Positions 54,253 through 64,000 of a DNA stretch of 64,000 nt are shown here, in pieces; the stretch's first letter is position 1; each line of letters starts with the position of its first letter. This DNA is from Heliocidaris tuberculata. Taxonomy: Eukaryota > Echinodermata > Echinoidea > Camarodonta > Echinometridae. Both the position numbers and the translations under genes were made by a program. The notes under the pieces were generated by a model. The model ran no database searches. It saw only the letters and a list, made by a program, of their open reading frames with translations, and was not told where the DNA came from. The stretch spans positions 34,622,277 to 34,686,276 of the forward strand of contig CM046845.1 in assembly GCA_025618425.1 (NCBI GenBank). The letters are read 5' to 3'.

Positions 54253-55189
54253 TATAACCCTAGAGCTTCCAGGTCCCTTTACCCTTTCAAGACAATAATT
54301 GACCATCTTTTGTGGTTTGGCTCAATAACTTTTGATTCAGAGCCCTAAAAAAATATACCAGATACATGAGTAGAAAGAACAAAGATTTCTGCACACACTA
54401 TTTCCATTTTGTTGCATGACCATACTGCGTTTGATGCCAGGAAGTTTATAAGAACGAGAATTAGCTTTAAAGTCCTTAAATTGGCAACACATTGAGATGT
54501 CAAAATCATTGGCAATTTTCGACAAAATTCCTAGTCATGTATATTGTTGTCACTGCACTGAAAGATATTAAACCTTATCAGAACCATGTAGCACTAAAAA
54601 AAACATTGTTATTACTGGCATGAGTTGCAATTAACGCCCAGATCTGCGACAGAAAACTGAGAATGTAAAAGGGACATGGATGTTTTACCAGTTTTCAACC
54701 TTTAATATTCTCTCTTCTCGAAGTAACCTTTAAGGTCTCGTTAAAGCTCTCATAAGTTTTTGTTGGATTCACTCATACTCATACATGTAGTTCACGTGTT
54801 CATCCTCCATCGGTGCTTGCGTGCACATGTTCATCATGGCAGTAATAATAAAGGAGTCAAAACTTTCAGCCAATTGTATTGCACGTGTATTGTACAGCTA
54901 AGTTGTGACTAGACTGAATACGGTATGTGATATGGATTGTGCATGCACCGTCGACGTCGTGATATCGATATACGTACATGTATAGTGGTGAGTGATCGTG
55001 AAGTATAAACTGTGCATTGAATTGATGAAGTGAGCTGAGATGACAAGAACTGAAGAAAAGAGAACGTGTTTGGAACGAGTGAGCATAAAGCAATGAATAA
55101 GAGACCCAAGCTACAAATTCATGAGAATCAGGCAGCAACTTGGCAATAACAATATTATTGTTGTCAATTCGAAGAACAACATGTCAGTG
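54253..55189. other. Unassigned DNA between two transposons
   Basis: No repeat period and no recognised domain in ORFs up to 90 codons. 54253-54290 continues the repeat interrupted by the mariner-like element. Confidence 0.3.
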
Positions 55190-55207
55190 ATCAATTTAGC
55201 CCTTAAT

Positions 55208-55710
55208 CATCACATCACATCACATCACATCAGGTACGGAATAAAGGATTTCTCCTGTAGATTTCCGGTCTCCACTTTGAAGTTTATACAATTGAATGGA
55301 ACTACTGAACTTAAATAGTATGGCTGTACGTGCGCTGAGGAACGGAAGTTTTAAATCTCTCCCCCACCAGTGCTTGTCCAATAACTTCTTAAAGTTTTCC
55401 ACGGTTTTTGCTTCGACGACATTGGTAGGCAACCTGTTCCAGTCTAATACTACCCTCTGGCTAAAAAATTTACTTCTGACTTCCAATCGAGAGCGTTTAG
55501 TGAAAAGTTTGAACTTATGTCCCCTCGTTGATGAATGAATGGCGGGTGCAAAGAATATGCCACCAGAAATCCCCAACTTTCCATTAAGCAATTTATAAAC
55601 CGTAATCATATCCCCTCTTCGTCTTCTGTAGAATAATGAATGTAGATTAAGTCTTTCTAGACGTTGTTCATATGATAAGTTCTGGAGACCAGAATCAATT
55701 CCTGTCATGA
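55208..55710 (-). pseudogene. LINE 3' end with C-terminal RT region and TGATG tail
   Basis: A 162-codon open frame on the - strand reads LSYEQRLERLNLHSLFYRRR, RGDMITVYKLLNG, STRGHKFKLF, KFFSQRVVLDWNRLPTNVV and ENFKKLLDKHWW. This R-R-x-R-G-D-M...T-R-G-H...V-x-x-W-N-x-L-P order is the C-terminus of CR1/RTE-like reverse transcriptases. After its stop comes GATGTGATGTGATGTGATG, a 3' short tandem tail. It is 5'-truncated but still open, so relatively young. Confidence 0.8.
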
Positions 55711-56380
55711 ATTTTTCCCCCCTTTCCTTCCCTTTTCCATTTCTTCCTTTCTTTCTATTTTTGTTTTTCTTTGCTTCCCTTTTCTTTTTTCTTTTCTTTT
55801 TTCTTCTCCTTTTTCTTTTCTCCTTTTCCCTTTCCTCTCCCCTCTCCCTTTTTCACCCTCCTTCTTGTTTTTATTGCTGACAGTGGTGGTGCATTTGCCA
55901 ACGGCATTTCCAGCGACGTCCTTGTTTACTTACAGTAAAAAGAATGGGACGTCACAAGATATTGTAACGAGCCGACCCCGTCTCCTTACTTTTATACGCG
56001 ATAACGTGTAGCTTACCTTGTACATGTTTAAAGGAAAAAATATTGGTCGTCGGGAATGATGTAAATTTGAGGAATGGTGAAAATAAAACTAAGAAGATAA
56101 AGACTACGTTTTTGATGCCGACAATAAATTAAAATACCAAAACAAAAGAAATTCCCTTTTTTTCCTTTTTTTATTATAAGAATCTAGATCTGGCGAAATG
56201 AATAAAATGATACAAGGTGGAATTAAAAGTCCGTGAAAAAATTGCTGCTGATTTAGACTAGAGTTCTGAGTTCAGATTAAAGTTCAAGATCTAAAAGAAA
56301 TGCTGGCTGCAAGTGACTTACGCGAGAAGACTTGGTGATGTCGTTGAATGAAAATTAGATGTAGTCTAAAGCTCGAAAAA
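55711..56380. other. Pyrimidine-rich tract and AT-rich spacer
   Basis: 55715-55860 is almost pure pyrimidine on the + strand (CCCTTTTCC, TTTCTTTTTTC). The rest shows nothing assignable. Confidence 0.35.
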
Positions 56381-56389
56381 GTTTAATGA

Positions 56390-56920
56390 AGTGCAATAAT
56401 GCTGAATCGACGAAGGTTGGTGAAAAGGCTACAAAACTTAAAAGCTCGATGTTGATGTCGAATGGCGATGAAAGTTCGATGACGCTGAATTCGAAGTCGA
56501 AGTGACGAAGTGGATAAAGTTCAGTTCGATGACGAAATAAATGCTGATGTAGGGATGCTAAATTGTTCTAGTGGCTGATAATGCAGAAACGTAAGTCTAA
56601 GGTGAAAAGGCTACAAAGGTTCGAAGTTGGTGTCGATGTTGATGTCGATGAAGGTTCGATGACGTAATAAACGCTGATAATAGAGATGCTAAATTGTTCT
56701 AGTGGCTGATAATGCAGAAAACGTAAGTCTAAGATGAAAAGGTTACCAAAGTCGATGTTGATGTCGATGGCGATGAAAGTTCGATGACGTTGAATTTGCA
56801 GTGACGAAGTTAGACCAGTAAAGTTCAGTTCGATGACGAAATAAACGCTGATAAAAATCTAGGGATGTTAAATCGTTCTAGCAGCTGATAATGTAGAGAC
56901 GTAATAAGTCTAAGTCTCGA
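56390..56920. repeat. Degenerate TCGATG-rich tandem repeat
   Basis: A module with AGTTCGATGACGAAATAAA, CGCTGAT, AGGGATGCTAAATTGTTCTA and GTGGCTGATAATGCAGAAAC occurs three times (GGCTGATA at 56572, 56704 and, diverged, 56884). Between modules GATGTCGATG words accumulate. No stable frame. Confidence 0.6.
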
Positions 56921-57600
56921 ATGGCTCGAATGCAGATAGAATCTAGGCCAGAAATTCGATCCCGAATTAAAATATATAAAATTCCTTATAAATCCAATAA
57001 GGCGATAGATAAATCGATCGTGGGAGTAACGGAAAAAAACTGAAAGGTCCGCACTCTCCGGTGGTTAAGAGGCGACTGACTAAAGTTCCCTAACAAGCTT
57101 GACTTCTACCCAATCAAATTGTTCTAATACGCACCAATAAGAACACTATAAAACTGACCAATCACGGCTAATCCCTTAAGAAGAGAAAAAATGTCCCAGT
57201 AGGACAAAATTGTGCTAAAATAGAGACCAAAAATCTATTTACACAAGAAATTGGATTACCACCAAAAATATCTACAATAAGATTAAGAACAAATAATAAA
57301 AATTCTTTATACACATTAAAATACTTTCCAATGCAATGAAATGATCATTGAATAAAAAGCATAAAATTATCACAAAAACTGATTAAAAACACCAAGGAAT
57401 CGTATCGCTAATGCACAAGCCAAAGAAAAAAGCAGGATACGCGCATCCATTATGACGCACTAGGCGAAAACAAAAGGGCGTGACCAAAAACGCACGTGGA
57501 CCTCCACGGTCGACGCGTGCCAGCAAAGCACGTGCCCGTGGGAAAAATTTAATGTTTACAAACAAGGTGGCGGCTGATACGCACTTTTCTGAAAAAGTTT

Positions 57601-57688
57601 ATGGAGACGAAAAAAATGATTAAAATACCAGATGAAGTAGAGCTGCTACACATGTATGTGTATCATACACTGCAATTCGCTCTGCCAG
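57601..57688 (+). CDS. Possible orphan first exon (29 codons), weak
   Basis: METKKMIKIPDEVELLHMYV, then YHTLQFALP and one base, ending at CCAG|GTAGGT. Upstream is CpG-rich and has AACAAGGTGGCGGCTG, a YY1-like GGCGGC context. No homology is recognised and no second exon was found downstream. Reading through the donor stays open to 57792. Could be chance. Confidence 0.2.
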
Positions 57689-57839
57689 GTAGGTCTATGT
57701 TAAACTATAGCGAAGTGATTTATTCCGACACTTTGAGTTGTTCCAAATTTACATCCAAATATAGCTTTTATGAAATCAGTGATCACAAATAAACTAAGAA
57801 TTCCGTAGACTAGGAAATTATTCAAACAGTAAGCTCCAT

Positions 57840-58870
57840 GTCTGTATGTTATATGTAATATTTGTCGAGAAATATTAGAAATAGTTGCGTTGTTTTGATC
57901 CAGTTTGATTCAAAGCGAGTCCGTCGTACGCGCATTCGCGTATGACGTGTTGTTTACGTGTAATGCATTTCGATCCAACAAAAGCATAAATTACAAGTTA
58001 AATGTCTTATTATGAATTAATTGTTATAATTTATAATCTGATAGTTATATAAAGCATTGTAATATAAATTTGTATTTGGTATAGGATATTTCATTTGTTA
58101 TATGATGTATTCAAAGAAGAATAAATAAGCATCTTTCTTAACATTTTATCGTTAAGTTAGGTTTCCGCGACGTGCAAGAAAAAGGCGCGTCGCGCTGTAG
58201 TTACATATAGGCCAATCAGAGATCGTGTAGGCAATAGGTTTTCCCCCACGTACGCATAGAGAGCATAAATATAAGTAGATTACACGCGCTCGGCTGGCTC
58301 ATTCCCCACAGAACCTCCCACGGCCACACAGAACTGGCTCATTCCCCACAGAACCTCCCACGGCCACACAGAACTGGCTCATTCCCCACAGAACCTCCCA
58401 CGGCCACACAGAACTGGCTCATTCCCCACAGAACCTCCCACGGCCACACAGAACTGGCTCATTCCCCATAGAACGTCCGGGCCAAACAGAACTCCCCTCT
58501 CCCCAGAACTCCCCAGAACTCCCCATAACTCCCCAGAACTCCCCTCTCCACAGAACTCTCCCTTCGTATAGAACTTAGAAGAACTAGCATAATAGACCAA
58601 ATGAACTTCGTGTATTAACTTATTCGGTATGGCCTTATAAAATAAATCAAAGTTTGCTATATAGTATAAGACCCATTCTATCTATTAGAAACTTAAAGAA
58701 CATAATCCTCTTTGGAAATATATTGGTAAAAGCATTAAAAACGCTTGTAATAAATATTAGAAATTGTTAGATAGTAATTACAGTGATAAGAACTTAAGTT
58801 GTAACAGTGGCGACTTTTGTGAATGATGTAAAATATTGAATAAAAGATGAGTTTTTGTTTTTGAGTTCAA
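57840..58870 (+). promoter_or_regulatory. Possible LTR or promoter unit: CCAAT, TATA, transcribed repeat, AATAAA
   Basis: GGCCAATCAGAG (58211) lies about 55 bp before CATAAATATAAGTAG (58265), a CCAAT-TATA spacing. A 40-bp tandem repeat follows from 58294, and AATAAA occurs at 58841-58846 after TAACAGTGGCGAC (58803). TGGCGAC just after a CA is reminiscent of primer-binding-site context in Ty3/gypsy elements. I could not place a TG start or a target duplication, so an LTR is only a suggestion. Confidence 0.3.
58294..58560. repeat. 40-bp tandem repeat then CTCCCCAGAACT short repeat
   Basis: GGCTCATTCCCCACAGAACC plus TCCCACGGCCACACAGAACT repeats four times with almost no change, a fifth copy is altered, and then 12-bp CTCCCCAGAACT-type units follow to 58560. 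Confidence 0.9.
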
Positions 58871-58924
58871 ACTTAAATCATTATCCAAAACCTGTGTTTT
58901 TCTTTGTGTAGCTGACTAGCTCCA

Positions 58925-59430
58925 TTAAAGGGAAAGTTCACCCTGAAGATTACTTGAGTTTAAAAAATGCAGAAAAAATAAAGAAAAAATATTGGCGAAG
59001 GTTTGATGAAAATCGGTCAAATAATAAAAGAGTTATGAGTATTTAAAGTTTTGGATTCGTGACGTCACATGCGAGCAGCTGCCCATTGGTCATGTAATAA
59101 ATATTCCATATATTCGCATTTTTTTAACGTTCCACGATAAATTAATATTGTTTCTTTTCAGAATCTAGTATTGAATAACATTTCTGACAATATATCAAAT
59201 GCACAGACGAAAATATTCTAAATTTTCTGAGAAAACTGTATTTTATGGAATATTTATCACATTACATAACGGAGGAGCTGCTCGCATGTGACGTCACAAA
59301 ATCAAAACTTCAAAAGTCCATAACTCCGTTATTCTTTAACGGATTTTGTCCAAACTTTCGCCAATATTTTTCTTTATTTTTTCTGCATTTTTTAAACTCA
59401 AGTAATCTTCAGGGTGAACTTTCCCTTTAA
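58925..59430. mobile_element. Palindromic TTAA-flanked MITE, 506 bp
   Basis: TTAAAGGGAAAGTTCACCCT at the left is perfectly inverted at the right (AGGGTGAACTTTCCCTTTAA). The arms mirror each other for about 190 bp, including GTGACGTCACATGCGAGCAG against CTGCTCGCATGTGACGTCAC. TTAA at both edges. The 61-codon ORF across the right arm is not a gene. Confidence 0.8.
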
Positions 59431-60018
59431 CATCTATTACATCCAATCACCAATTTTAATCATATACTTTGATTATAACGAATCCAAGTCTAGTATAACT
59501 TTAATAGCGAGTCTTCATAAAATCGGCATCCTTGACAAAAGAAAGATAAAAATAAAATATTTGATATGAAAAGTTAAAATTCAATAATAAATATTTGTCG
59601 CCCTCTATCGGCGACGAGGCAGGCTCGCTGCAATATTATGACACGAGTAGTAGAAAGTAAACAATAAAGAAAAACAGCTGAGTAGAAAGGAAAACTAAAT
59701 AATCATTGTAGGAAATGGGGGAAAATGAAGTCATTTGCTGCTCTAGCTGGAAACGCAACAGAGATGTGCATCTCGGGGGGGGGGGAGCATTATGTTGATA
59801 TTATGATTTATTACTTTTCAGTAGGTCTGATCGTTTGTCATACATTTCGCTTATTCCTAAATTGTTTTTATGTCTGTTTTATTATTTCACATAATTAGTT
59901 TAAATTTCTCTTCTTTAATTTGTTTATATAGGTTTTGAAGATCAGTTATGATCATGTTAAGTTTAGAGATCATTCTTAAAGGCCAAGTCCACAGTAATAT
60001 CAAGTTAATTTGAATAAA
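59431..60018. other. AT-rich spacer before the telomeric repeat
   Basis: No feature except a G-run (59777-59786). Confidence 0.3.
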
Positions 60019-60196
60019 TTAGGGTTAAGGTTAGGGTTAGGGTTAGGGTTGTGTCCATAGGGTTAGGGGTTAGGGTTAGGGTTAGGGTTAGGGTTAGGGT
60101 TAGGGTTAGGGTTAGGGTTAGGGTTAGGGTTAGGGTTAGGGTTAGGGTTAGGGTTAGGGTTAGGGTTAGGGTTAGGGTTAGGGTTAGGGTTAGGTT
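60019..60196 (+). repeat. Interstitial telomeric (TTAGGG)n array
   Basis: Two blocks, 60019-60050 (with a GGGTTAAGG variant) and about 60059-60196, separated by GTGTCCATA. The second block has roughly 21 near-perfect hexamers. TTAGGG is the telomere unit of most animals except arthropods and some nematodes. The Arg-Val repeat ORF over it is an artefact. Confidence 0.95.
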
Positions 60197-60211
60197 ATAT
60201 TCATTTCAGGA

Positions 60212-60605
60212 AAAGGACCTCCGTAACCCTCAAAAAAGCCCTCTTTGTACCCCAAAAAAGACTGTACCCCAAAAAGGACATTTATGTACCTGGCCATTTT
60301 CGGGTACATGTCCTTTTTGGGGTACATGAGTCTAAATTCGGGTACATTAAGGTCTTTTCTCGGGGTTACGGAGGTCCTTTTTATGGTACAAGGTCTCTTT
60401 TGAGGTGCATTGTGTCCTTTTTGAGGTACATTAGTCTATTTTGTGGTACTATGAAGTCTTTTTTGAGGTACAAGTCTAATTTGGGGTACCATAGTCTATT
60501 TTGAGGTACATGTCCTTTTTGGGGTACATGGGACTGTCGTGTACCACAAAAAAGACCTTTTAGTACCCCAAAATAGACAATGTACCTTAAATTTCCCTTT
60601 GTTGT
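60212..60605. repeat. Degenerate GGGGTACAT-GTCCTTTTT repeat in both orientations
   Basis: About 20 units of 20-26 bp, such as GTCCTTTTTGGGGTACAT on the + strand and GTACCCCAAAAAGGAC in reverse, with a strong inverted pair around 60290 and others near 60540. AGGACCTCCGTAACCC (60212) and GGGGTTACGGAGGTCCTTTT (60362) are also inverted. Confidence 0.75.
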
Positions 60606-61510
60606 ACCTTTTCAAAGTTTTGTTTATTTTTTAAAACAGAGATGTGTATTTTAAAAATTTACTAATGGAATATGATGATAGATAAATCAGAAATTACTGT
60701 ATGAAAGGATTTAAATTATCGTTGTTTAATAATGGAAATATAAGAAAAAAACAAAAAAAATCACTTTTGATTGATTTTTCGTGTTTAAAAGTCATCTTTA
60801 ATCAGTAATTGCAGGATAATGCATAAAGAACCGAAAAACTGGTTATAACGAGTACGTCCAGAAATTAGTACTCTCCTTCATATCTTTGGGGCATCCTATA
60901 AAATTGATTATTGACAAAATAACAATATTTTTTCTACCTTGTTGTCGTTTTCAAAGATAAAAAATAATTGCACCAAAACGAGGGTGTTTAATGACATCGC
61001 GCTCACGGCGCTGCATTCTAGCGTTACGTAGCGCCCTCGCGCTCGGCCTCTAACCCCTAAGAATAACATCGTGAATTTGAGAAAGCTAACACAGACAAGG
61101 TAAATATTATTTATTAATTTTGATTTATGTGTTACTGTCAAATATGCACGTCATATTTATTTTGAATTTCAGCTGTGGGCTTACCTTTAGAATCCAATGT
61201 CATCTATCGATTACAGAAATCGGGCTTCTTTCTTTTTGAACGATCGATTAAAGACATAAGCAACGGCCGCAGGTCCTACAATGTAGTTTGTGTAGAAAAT
61301 TGAGGATACGTACTGGTACGTACGTGGGTATACGTATGGGTGCCGATATTTTTATATGGATACGGAGAAGGACCAACCTGAAGTGAGCGCACAGCCCCAG
61401 CGCACAGTGAGATATCGCGATCACCAAATATCCCCTTTTCGGCCCAATGTAAACACGCCAGTGTCAGGCCTTTGTGCGAGTGCGTGGCGGAGCCGTTGAA
61501 AAGATTGGTA
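60606..61510. other. Spacer, AT-rich then CpG-rich
   Basis: 60990-61050 and 61380-61500 are CpG-rich (for example ACATCGCGCTCACGGCGC) against an AT-rich background. 61191-61174 on the - strand reads ATG, five further codons (MTLDSK) and G, then the donor GTAAGC, phase 1; this would fit the - arrestin gene exon A but is 15.6 kb away and has a poor start context. Confidence 0.25.
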
Positions 61511-61551
61511 GTCTAGTTTTCGCAGACCCTAATTTCAGAAAAAAGTTCTTC

Positions 61552-64000
61552 CGTTTAATGGGGAAACCTAGACCCCTTTATCCCTTTCTGTGCGTCAATG
61601 TGCACCCCTAATTCGATGATATATCTATCAAAGAGCATTTCTGTGAAATTTAAAGAGATTTAAAGAAAATCTGAGCTAGCGGGGCCACTTAGAGCGCCCC
61701 CTTGTCGAATAATTTGGAAATTCCGACTTATCAAAAGTGTCAAATCGGTGAATATTTTTCCCAGTTTGGGGGCTCCATAGACCCCTTTATCTCTTTCTGT
61801 GCATCAATGTGCACCCCCATTTCGATGAGATATCTATCAAAGAGCATTTCTGTGAAATTTCAAGAGATTTAAAGAAAATCTGAGCTAGCGGGGCCACTTA
61901 GAGAGCCCCCTTGTCGAATAATTTGGAAATTCCGCCTTAACAAAAGTGTCAAATCGGTGAATATTTTTGCCAGTTTGGGGGCTCCATAGTCCCCTTTATC
62001 CCTTTCTGTGCATCAATGTGCACCCCTAATTCGATGATATATCTATCAAAGAGCATTTCTGTGAAATTTAAAGAGATTTAAAGAAAATCTGAGCTAGCAG
62101 GGCCACTTAGAGCGCCCCCTTGTCGAATAAGTTGGAAATTCAATAGAATAAAAAACATCAATTTGGTGAATATTTTTACCAGTTTGGGGGCTCCATAGAC
62201 CCCTTTATCCCTTTCTGTGCATCAATGTGCACCCCTAATTCGATGAGATATCTATCAAAGAGCATTTCTGTGAAATTTAAAGAGATTTAAAGAAAATCTG
62301 AGCTAGCGGGGCCACTTAGAGAGCCCCCTTGTCGAATAATTTGGAAATTCCGCCTTAACAAAAGTGTCAAATCGGTGAATATTTTTGCAAGTTTGGGGGC
62401 TCCATAGACCCCTTTATCCCTTTCTGTGCATCAATGTGCACCCCTAATTCGATGAGATATCTATCAAAGAGCATTTCTGTGAAATTTCAAGAGATTTAAA
62501 GAAAATCTGAGCTAGCGGGGCCACTTAGAGCGCCCCCTTGTCGAATAATTTGGAAATTCCGCCTTAACAAAAGTGTCTGATCGGTGAATATTTTTACCAG
62601 TTTGGGGGCTCCATAGACCCCTTTATCCCTTTCTGTGCATCAATGTGCACCCCTAATTCGATGAGATATCTATCAAAGAGCATTTCTGTGAAATTTCAAG
62701 AGATTTAAAGAAAATCTGAGCTAGCGGGGCCACTTAGAGCGCCCCCTTGTCGAGTAATTTGGAAATTCAATAGAATAAAAAACATCAATTTGGTGAATAT
62801 TTTTACCAGTTTGGGGGCTCCATAGACCCCTTTATCCCTTTCTGTGCATCAATGTGCACCCCTAATTCTATGAGATATCTATCAAAGAGCATTTCTGTGA
62901 AATGTCAAGAGATTTAAAGAAAATCTGAGCTAGCGGGGCCACTTAGAGCGCCCCCTTGTCGAATAGTTTGGAAATTCCGCCTTAACAAAAGTGTCAAATC
63001 GGTGAATATTTTTGCCAATTTGGGGTCTCCATAGACCCCTTTATCCCTTTCTGTGCATCAATGTGCACCCCTAATTCGATGAGATATTTATCAAAGAGCA
63101 TTTCTGTGAAATTTAAAGAGATTTGAAGAAAATCTGAGCTAGCGGGGCCACTTAGAGCGCCCCCTTGTCGAATAATTTGGAAATTCCGCCTTAACAAAAG
63201 TGTCAAATCGGTGAATATTTTTGCCAATTTGGGGGCTCCATAGACCCCTTTATGCCTTTCTGTGCATCAATGTGCACCCCCATTTCGATGAGATATCTAT
63301 CAAAGAGCATTTCTGTGAAATTTCAAGAGATTTAAAGAAAATCTGAGCTAGCGGGGCCACTTAGAGAGCCCCCTTGTCGAATAATTTGGAAATTCCGCCT
63401 TAACAAAAGTGTCAAATCGGTGAATATTTTTGCCAGTTTGGGGGCTCCATAGACCCCTTTATCCATTTCTGTGCATCAATGTGCACCCCCATTTCGATGA
63501 GATATCTATCAAAGAGCATTTCTGTGAAATTTCAAGAGATTTAAAGAAAATCTGAGCTAGCGGGGCCACTTAGAGCGCCCCCTTGTCGAGTAATTTGGAA
63601 ATTCAATAGAATAAAAAACATCAATTTGGTGAATATTTTTACCAGTTTGGGGGCTCCATAGACCCCTTTATCCATTTCTGTGCATCAATGTGCACCTTTA
63701 ATTCGATGAGATATCTATCAAAGAGCATTTCGGTGAAATTTGAAGAGATTTAAAGAAAATCTGAGCGAGCGGGGCCACTTAGAGCGCCCCCTTGTCGAAT
63801 AATTTGGAAATTCCGCCTTAACAAAAGTGTCAAATCGGTGAATATTTTTGCCAGTTTGGGGGCTCCATAGTCCCCTTTATCCCTTTCTGTGCATCAATGT
63901 GCACCCCTAATTCGATGATATATCTATCAAAGAGCATTTCTGTGAAATTTAAAGAGATTTAAAGAAAATCTGAGCTAGCAGGGCCACTTAGAGCGCCCCC
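61552..64000. repeat. 209-bp satellite array, at least 11.7 copies, runs off the window
   Basis: CCAGTTTGGGGGCTCCATAG recurs at 61761, 61970 and 62179, and so on, exactly 209 bp apart. Each monomer includes TGCATCAATGTGCACCCCTA, GATATCTATCAAAGAGCATT and GAGCTAGCGGGGCCACTTAG. Two linker types alternate: AATTCCGCCTTAACAAAAGT (A) and AATTCAATAGAATAAAAAAC (B). 209 is not divisible by three and no frame persists. Confidence 0.95.

Noticed and set aside
58294..58500. CRISPR-like regular 40-bp repeats
   Set aside because: The repeats are directly adjacent with no unique spacers and the genome is eukaryotic.
60051..60329. 92-codon ORF of alternating Arg-Val
   Set aside because: It is the translation of the TTAGGG array; six-base units keep the frame open by chance.
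62994..63227. 77-codon ORF in the satellite
   Set aside because: The 209-bp unit shifts frame each copy, so the ORF is incidental.

Overview
The window is animal genomic DNA: intron-rich, AT-rich and packed with transposon debris and tandem repeats. Nothing bacterial is present (no operons, no dense ORFs). The protein families, the LINE and Ty3/gypsy remnants, the TTAGGG-type telomere repeat and the many TTAA-flanked foldback elements fit a marine invertebrate, most likely a deuterostome such as an echinoderm. The sequence alone does not fix the species.

Only two host genes can be read with confidence, and they are paralogs. Both encode alpha-arrestins (arrestin domain-containing, ARRDC-like proteins). 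One lies on the + strand (recognisable exons 6853-20154) and one on the - strand (45567-32845). They converge tail to tail, with 12.7 kb between the stop codons. Six exons are recognised in each. The four exons encoding most of the arrestin fold have identical lengths in both (135, 233, 183 and 195 bp) and all introns have the same phases. The proline-rich tails differ in length: the + gene has about eight GYPP-type octapeptides, the - gene a looser GYPPQ repeat. Each last exon carries one PPxY motif (PPTY or PPSY) of the kind that recruits NEDD4-family ubiquitin ligases. The N-terminal 35-40 residues of the fold were not located in either gene. A five-codon exon at 259-274 is a tentative start for the + gene.

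Layout: 1-1180, CpG-rich start then TAGATCTA-rich DNA; 1936-6240, TIR elements, pyrimidine-rich satellite and an RNase H fossil; 6853-20154, + gene, with introns hosting Tc1/mariner-like and palindromic elements; 20155-32844, convergent intergenic region with a 185-bp tandem repeat, a tRNA-like SINE-type unit, a LINE end, two minisatellites and a 1.3-kb TIR element; 32845-45567, - gene with a LINE fossil, a near-identical 297-bp tandem duplication and several MITEs in its introns; 45568-61500, repeats with a broken Ty3/gypsy pol, a 640-bp foldback, LINE fragments, a possible LTR and an interstitial TTAGGG array; 61550-64000, a 209-bp satellite array running off the window end.

I found no evidence for a new multi-gene system. 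The most notable signals are the mirrored arrestin pair with diverging repeat tails, the 209-bp satellite 1.4 kb from the telomere-repeat block, and several large foldback structures.
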